A DNA stretch of 59,716 bases from Pedobacter nototheniae. Lineage in GTDB: Bacteria; Bacteroidota; Bacteroidia; Sphingobacteriales; Sphingobacteriaceae. The notes beneath the pieces are model-generated. The model saw only the letters and a list, made by a program, of their open reading frames with translations, searched no databases and was not told the origin of the DNA. Below are positions 17,663 to 26,354 of the stretch, in pieces. Numbering within the stretch: the first letter of the stretch is position 1; each line of letters starts with the position of its first letter. Position numbers and translations under genes: made by a program. The stretch covers positions 1-59,716 of the forward strand of contig NZ_RQRS01000032.1 in assembly GCF_004335085.1 (NCBI RefSeq), given 5' to 3'.

Positions 17663-19237
17663 ATGAAAAAACTAATCATCTTCGGAGGAGTAATTCTATC
17701 CGCATTCGTTTTACTGTATGCCTGTAAAAAAACAGCAACGGAAACAACAACGCAAACTGCTAATTTAAAAGGCGCTATGATGGCTACAAGTACGGTAGCA
17801 CTTCCATTAACTGGGCCATTTGTTACTGGCTATGTAGAAGTAAACGACCATGACATAGCAAATATTGGTACTTACACTTACGGAAATCCGGCGAAACAGT
17901 TATTTAGCCTTTCTGTTATCTTCGCTGCCAATATTAATTCAGTTAATAATTTACCTACCTTATCTTTTAACACACAAGTACAGGCCGTTTTAAACTCAAC
18001 GAAAGTAGCTGATTTACATGCTCTAGGAATAAAAGTAGTTTTAGATGTGCTAGGTAACCATCAAAATGCTGGATGGGGCTGTTTTACAACTTATGATCAG
18101 GCAGATGCATTTGCAATACAATGTGCTGCAGCCGTAAAGCAGTATGGTTTGGATGGAATTGATATCGATACAGAGTACTCTAAATGTACAGCAAACGATA
18201 ATTCTTTAGTGCTTGCCGTTGCTGCCTTAAGAGCGAGATTAGGTGCTGATAAATTAATTACAATTGCTGCTTTTAACGATGCAAATTCTTTTACGGCAAC
18301 CTATGGCGGGAAAAAAGTCGGCGATATTTTAGATTATGTTTTTGAGCAAAGTTATTTCTCGTCTGATTATGCTGGCAGGCTACAACCCTATATTAGTGCA
18401 GGTGTACCGAAAAGCAAATTAGGCATAGGAACTGATTTAGCAAACAACGATCAAGCTGCTGTAGCTAAATATGTTAAAGATAATGGATTAGCAAGTGCAA
18501 TGGTTTATAATGTAAGTAACGATTCGCAGGTAAAGCTTTCTAATCTTGCTACGGCACTATATCCTCAGGCGCCCGGATCAAATATGTCATTATTATTTGA
18601 TGGAACTGACGAGTACCTTAATTCAAACAGCTTTAACTTGGCAGGTACAAGCCTAACTTATGAAGGATGGATTAAACCAGCGGCTTTTAAAACTGCATCG
18701 CCTTATGTTTCTACCATTATGGGTATAGAAGTTAGTGATTCTAATGTTGCACTGCTTCGCTTGGGTGATGCCTCATTAGATAATAATAAATTGCAATTCG
18801 TTTTAAATACAGGAGGATCAACGCCTAAAAAATTAAATTCTGTAACTTCTTTAACAGCTAACACATGGTATCATGTGGCAGCTACTTATGATGGCGCTAC
18901 TATGAAAATTTATATTAATGGCGTTTTGGATGCAAGTATGAAGGCTACAGGCACAATTGCCGCTAATGGTACATTTCAGGTTTCAAGAAGTTGGGATAGT
19001 AACCGCGGATTTAGTGGGCAGCTTGATGAGTTGAGAGTTTGGAAAACTGCATTATCTCAAGCTACTATCCAAGCAAATAAATGTAGTGTTGCAGCAAACA
19101 GTACAAATTTGGAAGCTTACTGGAAATTTAATGAAGGTACGGGCACAACCATTGCAGATGCAACTGGGCATGCGCATACTGCTAATCTTCTAAATATGGA
19201 AAGTACGGATTGGTCTATAATTGTACCCTGTCCATAA
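17663..19237 (+). CDS. GH18 endoglycosidase lipoprotein with C-terminal LamG domain
   Basis: A 524-aa lipoprotein (lipobox cysteine about residue 21, LLYACKKT). Residues about 50-300 form a GH18 catalytic barrel with the family signature D164-G-I-D167-I-D169-T-E171, Glu171 being the acid/base. The compact architecture without a chitinase insertion resembles the endo-beta-N-acetylglucosaminidases (EndoH-like). Residues about 305-520 are a LamG/concanavalin-like domain (DGTDEYLNS, YEGWIKP, NTWYHVAATYDGATMKIYIN, GQLDELRVWKTALS). It is probably surface-exposed and cuts the GlcNAc-GlcNAc bond of N-glycans or a chitin-type polymer, feeding the SusC/SusD pair upstream. The choice between N-glycan and chitin is open. 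Confidence 0.9.
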   Translation: MKKLIIFGGVILSAFVLLYACKKTATETTTQTANLKGAMMATSTVALPLTGPFVTGYVEVNDHDIANIGTYTYGNPAKQLFSLSVIFAANINSVNNLPTLSFNTQVQAVLNSTKVADLHALGIKVVLDVLGNHQNAGWGCFTTYDQADAFAIQCAAAVKQYGLDGIDIDTEYSKCTANDNSLVLAVAALRARLGADKLITIAAFNDANSFTATYGGKKVGDILDYVFEQSYFSSDYAGRLQPYISAGVPKSKLGIGTDLANNDQAAVAKYVKDNGLASAMVYNVSNDSQVKLSNLATALYPQAPGSNMSLLFDGTDEYLNSNSFNLAGTSLTYEGWIKPAAFKTASPYVSTIMGIEVSDSNVALLRLGDASLDNNKLQFVLNTGGSTPKKLNSVTSLTANTWYHVAATYDGATMKIYINGVLDASMKATGTIAANGTFQVSRSWDSNRGFSGQLDELRVWKTALSQATIQANKCSVAANSTNLEAYWKFNEGTGTTIADATGHAHTANLLNMESTDWSIIVPCP

Positions 19238-19260
19238 TTTTATTAAATATTCTTTTCAAC

Positions 19261-19302
19261 AAAAATATCATCTCTTTGCTAATGCATTGAGGTGATATTT
19301 TT
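19261..19302. terminator. Bidirectional terminator between convergent genes
   Basis: Arms AAAAATATCATCTC (19261-19274) and GAGGTGATATTTTT (19289-19302) pair over 14 positions with one G-T wobble around a 14-nt loop. The A/T runs at the outer ends serve as U tracts in both directions, fitting the GH18 gene on the plus strand and the monooxygenase on the minus strand. Confidence 0.8.
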
Positions 19303-19326
19303 ATTTGTGGACAATTGAATTTTAAC

Positions 19327-20886
19327 TTAATAGGTACTTGGAACAAACCAGTTTTCTATTGCCTTTCTGAATTCATTATAATCGGGATGTTTGTCATAAG
19401 CCAAGGCAATAATTCCATCAGGACGTATTAATGCAGCACTTAAACCCAATTGGTTTTGTGCACTACCAGCAACGTATTTAATTCGATCATTATAATCAAT
19501 TGCCAAAGTTTTAAGTAAATTATCACTTTCAAAATCCAAGAGTATTGCTTTTCCATCATACATTAGTTCACCAATCATTGTAGCATCTTTAAATTCAAAA
19601 TTCGGAACGCTAAAGCCAGTTAAAGGATGCTCGCCTTTAATATCTGTTTTGGTCAAAATGCCCCATACTCGACCTGCAAAGTAAGTAGAGCCATCATCAG
19701 TATTCATTAAATCTTGCATAATTGTATACATGGCACGGGCAGATGGAGTGGGTTTCATTATTCCAACCTGTGCCCTCGACCAATCCAAAACTTGAGCACC
19801 AATAGGATGTCGTTCAGTAAAATAACTATCCAATAAGCTTTCAGGTGCTCCATGTTGAATAATTGCTCCAAGTTTCCATCCTAAATTCATAGCATCGCCT
19901 AAACCTAGGTTAAGTCCTTGTCCGCCCAATGGCGAATGAATATGTGCCGCATCGCCAGCTAAAAGAACTCTTTGGTTTCTATAGTTTGTAGCCTGTCGTG
20001 CTCTATCTGTCCAACTAGAAGCAATATGCAAAGCTTTAATTGTAACGTCGGTACTCGAAACTCTGCGCAATACCTCTTGTAAGTGTTCTGTTGTAATTGG
20101 TTTATGAGAACTGTGAAAAGCTCCGTTATCAAAATCCTGTATCATCAGGTAACCCGGTTGCGATTGCATGTACATACCCGTTGGCGTTACGTTTCTGCCA
20201 GGTTTAAGTTTCTCCGGATCAGCAATATCAATCTTTGCTGTATAGCCAGTAAATTCAGGCTCGGTACCAGCAAATTCAAAGCCGCCAAGCTTGCGTACAA
20301 TACTTCGACTTCCATCGCATCCAATCAGCCATTTCCCATTAAAAGAAAAGTCGCCAGATTGAACAGTTACACCATTCTCTTTTTGTTGGAAATTAGTAAT
20401 GGCACAACCATATTTAATTGTTACACCCAATTTATCAGCACGTTGACTGAGCACGGTTTCAAGTTCTTCCATTTCTGAGATTAAACTAGAACTCGTAGAG
20501 CTTGGCAAACGATATTTCCATTGTGATGTATCAATATTGATGTCGTAAAAAGGAATACCTGCAAAATGCCCAACTTGTTTTTTAGCTTGTGGAGTCTGTC
20601 CGGCATTGGAATGCGGACTTTTAATACGCTTATGGATTTCGAGTTCCTTTAACAAATCTCTGCGATAAAGCGCTTCAATAGTAGGAGAAGATAATCCACG
20701 AATGCCAAAGGGAAGTTGTTTTAGTGGCGATGTGGAACGGTTTGACTTTTCCAATATCAACACGGCGCAGTTTGCTAAAGCTAATTCACAGGCAAGAAAC
20801 AAGCCTACAGGGCCTGCGCCAGAAATAATTACATCGTATATAGAGTTGTTTGTTGCTGATTTTTTATTTTCAATTGTAGTTTTCAT
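19327..20886 (-). CDS. FAD-dependent aromatic-ring-type monooxygenase
   Basis: A 519-aa flavoprotein of the PheA/TfdB (p-hydroxybenzoate hydroxylase-like) family. The Rossmann motif GAGPVG is at residues 23-28. The mid FAD/NADPH motif is WLIGCDGSRSIVRKLGG, and the second FAD-binding GD motif is VLLAGDAAHIHSPLGGQGLN. The C-terminal domain (about 400-519) is thioredoxin-like, as in phenol hydroxylases and antibiotic-inactivating monooxygenases. It would hydroxylate an aromatic or polyketide compound using NAD(P)H and O2. It lies 41 nt downstream of an AraC regulator on the same strand, so the regulator probably controls it. Substrate unknown; rifampicin- or tetracycline-type inactivation is only one option. 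Confidence 0.9.
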   Translation of the reverse strand: MKTTIENKKSATNNSIYDVIISGAGPVGLFLACELALANCAVLILEKSNRSTSPLKQLPFGIRGLSSPTIEALYRRDLLKELEIHKRIKSPHSNAGQTPQAKKQVGHFAGIPFYDINIDTSQWKYRLPSSTSSSLISEMEELETVLSQRADKLGVTIKYGCAITNFQQKENGVTVQSGDFSFNGKWLIGCDGSRSIVRKLGGFEFAGTEPEFTGYTAKIDIADPEKLKPGRNVTPTGMYMQSQPGYLMIQDFDNGAFHSSHKPITTEHLQEVLRRVSSTDVTIKALHIASSWTDRARQATNYRNQRVLLAGDAAHIHSPLGGQGLNLGLGDAMNLGWKLGAIIQHGAPESLLDSYFTERHPIGAQVLDWSRAQVGIMKPTPSARAMYTIMQDLMNTDDGSTYFAGRVWGILTKTDIKGEHPLTGFSVPNFEFKDATMIGELMYDGKAILLDFESDNLLKTLAIDYNDRIKYVAGSAQNQLGLSAALIRPDGIIALAYDKHPDYNEFRKAIENWFVPSTY

Positions 20887-20927
20887 ATTTATAATATTGA
20901 ACTACAAATTTGAGCACTATTGTGGCT

Positions 20928-21749
20928 TCAGGCTTGTACAAATGCGACAAAGTTATTGCCAAAAAGTAGTTTGCCTTTTTTTGCTTTGCGTGCAAACGCA
21001 GCAGGAGTGGTGTTACTATAGCGTTTAAATTCTCTGCTTAGGTGAGATTGATCTGTATAGCCAAATTCATGTGCAAGGCCAGCAAGGTTAACATCAGGAG
21101 TGTGCCATAAATAATTTCTAACTTGTTCGAAGCGCATTAAACCCGAAACATCTTTAATAGTATGACCAGAAGATTGCTTGAATTTTCTTTCCAATGTTCT
21201 CACTGTAGCATGCGTGGCTTCCGCTACCCGGCTTACTGGCAACGTGCCTTTAGCCTTGCTCATTGCTGTACCTGCTTTAACCAGCATGCTATTAACGGTA
21301 ATTTGCGATTGTAAATCCAAAAAATATTGCGTTACCTCTTTTATCGCCTCAGTTATATTACCAGCCTTAATACTTTTATATAATTTGGGTTGGAGTTTAG
21401 CAATTGGATGTTCAAATATGTGAACACCATTCTTGTCAGATGGTAGGCCTAGTAAATCGAACACCATCCATGGGTAACATCTGATGCCAATAATCTCTAA
21501 TGAATTTTCGGTATAAAAATGAGCGGGCGTATTAAGTAACCCCATCATAAATGGGGATGGTAATGCCTGCAAATCTCCACTGGGAAGTAGGCTATAAAGA
21601 TGATCGAAATGAAAAATAATTTCTGCATAACCATCTGGTACTACCTCAAAATTTGGTTGTTGCTCAGCCTCTCTTTTGTTGTACCAAAAGCATCTAATGG
21701 TATCGCGGAGTTCTTTAGGAGGTTCAAATTCTTGGTGAAGCATATTCAA
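20928..21749 (-). CDS. AraC family transcriptional regulator
   Basis: A 273-aa regulator. The N-terminal ligand-binding-like domain (FEPPKELRDTIRCFWYNKRE, then VVPDGYAEIIFHFD) is the DUF6597-type domain common in Bacteroidota AraC proteins. The C-terminal two-helix-turn-helix unit is at about 165-262 (SRVAEATHATVRTLERKFKQ, LAGLAHEFGYTDQSHLSREFKRY). It is in the same orientation as, and 41 nt upstream of, the FAD monooxygenase, and about 47 nt downstream of a Crp-type gene. Local control of the monooxygenase is the likely role. Confidence 0.92.
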   Translation of the reverse strand: MNMLHQEFEPPKELRDTIRCFWYNKREAEQQPNFEVVPDGYAEIIFHFDHLYSLLPSGDLQALPSPFMMGLLNTPAHFYTENSLEIIGIRCYPWMVFDLLGLPSDKNGVHIFEHPIAKLQPKLYKSIKAGNITEAIKEVTQYFLDLQSQITVNSMLVKAGTAMSKAKGTLPVSRVAEATHATVRTLERKFKQSSGHTIKDVSGLMRFEQVRNYLWHTPDVNLAGLAHEFGYTDQSHLSREFKRYSNTTPAAFARKAKKGKLLFGNNFVAFVQA

Positions 21750-21795
21750 AGATAATATTTGAGCTGCACTTAATATTATCTCAGTAAACTAGAAA

Positions 21796-22464
21796 TTAAG
21801 CAAAAACTAGTTCCGATACTTCTGCCAATACTTCTTTTAAGCTTAAGGCTACTTGCATTTCTTTCTTTTTGATCCTACTTAATGTTTCTAACCGAATGGA
21901 TAAGTAGCTGGCAAGATAGCGTAAGGGGATGTGGCTGGAAACAAATCGTTTATCGGATAATAATTGTCTGTATCGATCAGATGCATTTGGTATTCTTGCC
22001 AAAATTGATCTTTGAGAGGCAGCAAAATATTGAAGCGCTAAAAGTTTTCGGCCAATTATATTTGCTTCCCTAAATTGCTCGTACATCCTATCTATTAATG
22101 AATAAGGTACACAAACTAGTAAACAATTTTCAAGAGCATGAATGTATTCTGCAGAGTAATGTGCGTTTTCATCAGGATGCTGTGCGGCACCCATAATTTC
22201 GTTTTCAAATGCAAACCAAGTAGTAATTTCTTTACCCAGATCTTTTATAAAACCTCTAGCAGTGCCATGAACAATGTAATATAAAAACTTATTATTATCT
22301 ACCGGTGATAAAATATACTTACTCTTTTTTACTTCAACAACGAGGCAATTTTTCCTGTATTCTTCAATAAGTTTATCTGGTAAGGGATGGTGCTGTTTTA
22401 AATAATAAAGCAGAAACGAAATTGCAAATTGATCTTCAGTTGTTGAACCCATATAATTTTGCAT
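21796..22464 (-). CDS. Crp/Fnr family transcriptional regulator
   Basis: A 222-aa protein with an N-terminal cyclic-nucleotide-binding fold (about 30-145, including FLYYIVHGTARGFIKDLGKE and ALENCLLVCVPYSLIDRMYE). A C-terminal winged-helix segment follows (SHIPLRYLASYLSIRLETLSRI, about 172-195), the HTH form with 'LETLSRIKKK' typical of Bacteroidota Crp-like proteins. It lacks the canonical RxA phosphate-binding cassette, so cAMP binding is doubtful. It lies upstream of the AraC and monooxygenase genes on the same strand. Whether the three form an operon is not clear. Confidence 0.9.
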   Translation of the reverse strand: MQNYMGSTTEDQFAISFLLYYLKQHHPLPDKLIEEYRKNCLVVEVKKSKYILSPVDNNKFLYYIVHGTARGFIKDLGKEITTWFAFENEIMGAAQHPDENAHYSAEYIHALENCLLVCVPYSLIDRMYEQFREANIIGRKLLALQYFAASQRSILARIPNASDRYRQLLSDKRFVSSHIPLRYLASYLSIRLETLSRIKKKEMQVALSLKEVLAEVSELVFA

Positions 22465-22751
22465 ATAAAATTTTTATGGCTATGTAAAACGATCAGGCTA
22501 TTATCAATATGCTAAAGATTAACATATTTGAACTTTTGAAATCATTTTGATAACCAAGGCATAGTTTAGTTAGTTTGCTTGCACCATGGAAATTCAAAAA
22601 TCAGCTATTTGATATTTACAAAACTGCCCAATTTGTACTCAAAATTGACAAAATTCTTCTTTGACAATTATTAACGAAAACATTTTTAGGAAGAAAATTG
22701 ATAGCTAGAGATATAAATGTATTTTTAGCTGTCCCTATTCTTCATTATCAC

Positions 22752-23579
22752 ATGGTTAAAGAGCCACAAAACGATCTTTTTGATCTAGAACATTTTTTTG
22801 AATTATCTCCAGATTTGCTTTGCGTAGCAGGTTACGATGGATATTTTAAAAAGATTAACCCCGCAGTATCCAAAACACTAGGCTATACTAACGAGGAATT
22901 GTTTGCAGCACCCATAAATTCATTTGTTCATCCTGCGGATCGGGAACGTACAGCCCAAAAACGCGATGGATTAAGGAAAGGAGAAACGCTTATGCGTTTT
23001 GAAAACAGATACCTTACCAAAGATGGTACTGCAGTTTGGCTATCGTGGACATCCATACGAATTGAGCGTGATAAATTGGTTTTTGCCATTGCTAAGGATA
23101 TAACATATAGAAAGCAGTTTGAAGAATTTGAACGTATATCTGCAATTTTGATGCGGTTAAATACAGAGCAAATTCAACGTTTTAAAATACAGACAGAAAA
23201 TGGGGCTGAAGAAATAGCCGCAAACCATCAACCGTACAAAACTAAAACAGAACCATCTCACACAGATCAGGCCTGGCTTAATAAATTTGAAGCCATTGTA
23301 AGAAAAAATATAGGGAAAATTGATTTAAACCTAAGTTTCCTCAGTGCTGAGTTAGCACTAAGTGAACGCCAGTTATTTAGGCAGGTAAATAGGGTAATGG
23401 GCATTACACCTAATAATTTAATTAGAATAATTAGATTACAAATGGCTTGGGAAGCTATTGGATCAGGGAAGTACCGTACCATAACTGAAATCTCAAATAT
23501 TGCAGGATACAGTTCAAGAGCATATTTTAAAAAACTTTTTGAACAAGTATATGGTATCAATGTGGCCGAACTTATTTAA
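22752..23579 (+). CDS. PAS-domain AraC-type regulator
   Basis: I place the start at the ATG 22752 (MVKEPQNDLFDLEHFF). The open frame extends 18 codons upstream to a TTG at 22698, but that stretch looks like leader. The 275-aa product has a PAS sensor domain at about residues 10-128 (FELSPDLLCVAGYDGYFKKI, NEELFAAPINSFVHPADR, then a PAC-like end AKDITYRKQ). A C-terminal AraC HTH is at about 180-275 (LSERQLFRQVNRVMGITPNN, ITEISNIAGYSSRAYFKKLF). The combination suggests control by a small ligand or redox cue through PAS. It is divergent from the Crp gene and convergent with the siderophore-type receptor. Targets are unknown. Confidence 0.88.
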   Translation: MVKEPQNDLFDLEHFFELSPDLLCVAGYDGYFKKINPAVSKTLGYTNEELFAAPINSFVHPADRERTAQKRDGLRKGETLMRFENRYLTKDGTAVWLSWTSIRIERDKLVFAIAKDITYRKQFEEFERISAILMRLNTEQIQRFKIQTENGAEEIAANHQPYKTKTEPSHTDQAWLNKFEAIVRKNIGKIDLNLSFLSAELALSERQLFRQVNRVMGITPNNLIRIIRLQMAWEAIGSGKYRTITEISNIAGYSSRAYFKKLFEQVYGINVAELI

Positions 23580-23615
23580 AAGGTACGTAAGTAAATAAGT
23601 TTATTAATTTTATAA

Positions 23616-23650
23616 GTAAAATAAAAAAGGCTGCTCTAAATTGCAGCCTT
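23616..23650 (-). terminator. Rho-independent terminator of the receptor gene
   Basis: On the minus strand an 8-bp stem AAGGCTGC/GCAGCCTT (23650-23627) with an 8-nt loop is followed by a run of six T then ATTTTAC. It lies 48 nt beyond the stop of the TonB-dependent receptor at 23698. Confidence 0.85.
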
Positions 23651-23697
23651 AGTTTGAAGCGCTTTTTATAATAAATGCGGGAGAGAGATGATTTAAC

Positions 23698-25992
23698 TTA
23701 AAATTTAAAAGAAAAGTTTGCTGCAAAGTTTCTGGTAAATTGTGGGTTTCCAACCAAATCCCAATATTCTACGTTGCTAATGTTATTTAGCTTAAAACCA
23801 AATTTCCATTTTTCTCTCTGGTAAGAAATAGCTGCATTAATAACGTGATAGGCAGGAATAGTATAAGTATTGCTGGCATTAAGGTAAGAATCGCCAACGT
23901 AATTGCCACCAAAACCCAAGGCAATGCCTTTAATATTTTGAAAGGGTAGTTGGTAATTTAGCCAATAGTTAACAATGCTTTTAGGTGCTTGTGTGGCTAA
24001 TTTTCCTTCATAAACATCAGCCTTTACAAATTTATTTTCATTAAAACCATAACCTGCTACAATGTTTAAACCAGTAAATGGATTAGCGGTAAGTTCTATT
24101 TCTACTCCCTTGCTAACCTGCTTGCCATCTTGAAAGCTAAATTGAGCATTATCTATACGGAGGGCATTATCTATCTTAATATAATAGTAACTGATACTGC
24201 CACCAAGTTTACCACCAGGTAAATCAGCTTTTATACCACCCTCCATTTGATTGGCAAAAACTGGTTTTGGTTTAAAAAAACTACCATCTGGCTGCTCAAC
24301 GGGACCTTGATTTTGGAAGCCATTCATAAAGTTGCCAAATAAAGATACCTGATCTTTTACCACTTGATAAACGATTCCTAGTTTGGGAGAAAGTGATGGT
24401 TGTACGAAACCGCCATCATAAGTTTGCTTAAAACGATCAAAACGTAAACTTACCATTGTTGATAAACGATCCGTCCATTTAATTACATCAGATGCATATA
24501 AACCAAAAGCATTTCCACCGTAAGCATCATTTGATGTGGGAATAGAATTATCAGCCAAAAGACCAGTAACCCTACTCAAACCAGTTTTTTGAAATGGTTT
24601 ATTAATGTCTATTTGATCTAGAGGAATCTCTTTATCTGTAAGTGTTTCGTTATTAAATTCATAACTGACTCCAATTAATAGGTTGTGCTGAATTTTGCCA
24701 GTATTAAAGGTGCCATTAAAATTTTGCTGAATATTGCCATAGGTTCTTTCTCGTGGACCAAAATGAATAATTTTGGTAGATGCCGTGCTTGCATTAATCC
24801 ACTCAACATAAGGTTGGTAGCTATGGTTTAGAAATTCATTTACATGTGATACACCTGTAGTTGATACCCAATTTTTACTGATTTGATATTTAGCCTGTCC
24901 GAAGTATTTTGTTGCCTCAGCATCACTCAGCAAATCATTTTGAAAAAAAGATTTCTTAAATCCCAACGGAATATCCTTCGTAGATTTAAAAGGAACTTCA
25001 TCCCCAAAAAGTAAAGTGTAAGCTAAACGGTTTGCGGTACTATTAAAGTATTCGAAATCAAAAAGGAACGAAAGTCGATCACTTGCCTGATAAGAAATGC
25101 TAGGCGTAAACATATACCTTTTATTTTTACCATACTCGTTTGAACTGTTTTGCTGATGTTTTACCGCGTTGAATCTTAATAATACAGTTTTCTCCTTATT
25201 TAGAGGTGTATTTAAATCTATTGAAGCTCTGCTCAAGTCAAAGCTTCCCATGCTATAATCTATCTCCCCTCCAAAACCTGTGTAGGGTTTTTTCGTTACC
25301 AAATTTATGGCGCCACCAAAAGTAGATACTTGTGAACCAAATAGCGTACCCGATGGACCTTTTATCAGTTCTATCCGTTCTAGGTTTGCTATTTCAGTGC
25401 CTGATCTATATACTGAGGTAGACATCCCATTTCTGGCATAATCAAAATTGGTAAATCCTCTAAATAATACCGCAAAACTTCCGGTTACGTACTCTGTTGG
25501 TGCAACACCTGGCGCAGCCCTAAAAACCTCCTTTATGTCGGTCATTATTTGCTCTTTTATTAATGCCTTGCCCACTACATTATAAACCTGAGGATTTTCC
25601 AGGTTTTTTAATGGCATTCTAGCCACATAGTCTGTTTCTTTGCTTGCTAGCCTGCTATTGCTGTTAACTACTACCTCTTGCAATTGTCTGTTGTCTTCAG
25701 TTAGGGTAAAATTAACAACATTGGTTTCGCCTGCTATAACAGTTATTATACTTTTTTGAGTAGCAAGTCCGGTAAAGCTTGCCGTTAAGGTGTAAGTGCC
25801 AGCGGCAACCTTATTTATGGTGTAACGACCATCTTCGTCTACCACTCCATTTTTATTTGTCCCGCTCAGAACAATATTTACAAATTTAGCAGGTTTACCA
25901 TCCGATGTGGTTACCGTGCCCTTAATCGTTCCTGTTTGCGCAAAGGCAGGCAGGAATGCGATCGATAATAATAAAGTAAGTAGTTTTAACAT
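23698..25992 (-). CDS. TonB-dependent siderophore-type receptor
   Basis: I use the ATG at 25992 (MLKLLTLLLSIAFLPAFAQ), which gives a proper signal peptide; the frame is open back to 26043. The 764-aa product has a carboxypeptidase-regulatory-like domain (GTIKGTVTTSDGKPAKFVNI), the plug (AAPGVAPTEYVTGSFAVLFR, LIKGPSGTLFGSQVSTFGGA) and a 22-strand-type barrel ending FTRNFAANFSFKF. The plug and barrel style (YARNGMSTSVYRSGTEIANL, LYASDVIKWTDRLSTMVSLR) match the FhuA/FpvA siderophore group, not SusC. It would import a ferric siderophore or similar chelate. It is divergent from the hydrolase gene at 26355; the 26044-26354 gap carries two palindromic sites that could also control it. Confidence 0.93.
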   Translation of the reverse strand: MLKLLTLLLSIAFLPAFAQTGTIKGTVTTSDGKPAKFVNIVLSGTNKNGVVDEDGRYTINKVAAGTYTLTASFTGLATQKSIITVIAGETNVVNFTLTEDNRQLQEVVVNSNSRLASKETDYVARMPLKNLENPQVYNVVGKALIKEQIMTDIKEVFRAAPGVAPTEYVTGSFAVLFRGFTNFDYARNGMSTSVYRSGTEIANLERIELIKGPSGTLFGSQVSTFGGAINLVTKKPYTGFGGEIDYSMGSFDLSRASIDLNTPLNKEKTVLLRFNAVKHQQNSSNEYGKNKRYMFTPSISYQASDRLSFLFDFEYFNSTANRLAYTLLFGDEVPFKSTKDIPLGFKKSFFQNDLLSDAEATKYFGQAKYQISKNWVSTTGVSHVNEFLNHSYQPYVEWINASTASTKIIHFGPRERTYGNIQQNFNGTFNTGKIQHNLLIGVSYEFNNETLTDKEIPLDQIDINKPFQKTGLSRVTGLLADNSIPTSNDAYGGNAFGLYASDVIKWTDRLSTMVSLRFDRFKQTYDGGFVQPSLSPKLGIVYQVVKDQVSLFGNFMNGFQNQGPVEQPDGSFFKPKPVFANQMEGGIKADLPGGKLGGSISYYYIKIDNALRIDNAQFSFQDGKQVSKGVEIELTANPFTGLNIVAGYGFNENKFVKADVYEGKLATQAPKSIVNYWLNYQLPFQNIKGIALGFGGNYVGDSYLNASNTYTIPAYHVINAAISYQREKWKFGFKLNNISNVEYWDLVGNPQFTRNFAANFSFKF

Positions 25993-26257
25993 AGTATAGA
26001 TTTTATTTAGACTTAATATAAATAAGCGCAAATATATAAACATTTAACTATCATCATATAAACAATTTATTACTTGTATCATGTTAAATTAGAGTTGGTT
26101 TGGCAAATTATAACCCCATAGGTGAGAGCAGCAGGAAAATATGGCGACCAAGATATTTATGGTGTCTATAATTCACTATTGTTTAAGTGTTCTGATTTTT
26201 AAACAATGAATCTTAACAAAACTTTAATACAAAACGATCATATTTTTTATATACAAA

Positions 26258-26274
26258 GTTTAGTTTTGCTAAAC
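26258..26274. promoter_or_regulatory. Operator palindrome GTTTAG-TTTTG-CTAAAC, site 1
   Basis: A perfect 6-bp inverted repeat with a 5-nt spacer in the divergent region between the siderophore-type receptor and the hydrolase gene, 80 nt before the hydrolase start. The same 17 bp, with the same flanking ACAAA, occur at 27566-27582. Confidence 0.65.
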
Positions 26275-26317
26275 AATATGAAATCCAAGGAATGTAAATC
26301 TATTCAATTTTAAACCT

Positions 26318-26336
26318 GGTTTAGTGATGCTAAACC
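26318..26336. promoter_or_regulatory. Operator palindrome GGTTTAG-TGATG-CTAAACC, site 2
   Basis: A perfect 7-bp inverted repeat with a 5-nt spacer of different sequence, ending 18 nt before the hydrolase ATG. Conservation of the arms with a changed spacer is what a protein-binding site would show. Confidence 0.65.
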
Positions 26337-26354
26337 AATCAAACTATTAAAAAG

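Noticed and set aside
20083..21423. Plus-strand frames over the monooxygenase and AraC genes
   Set aside because: Opposite-strand shadows of two well-supported minus-strand genes.
25993..26043. 17-codon extension of the siderophore-type receptor
   Set aside because: The ATG at 25992 starts a complete signal peptide; the extension adds a second hydrophobic patch with no purpose.
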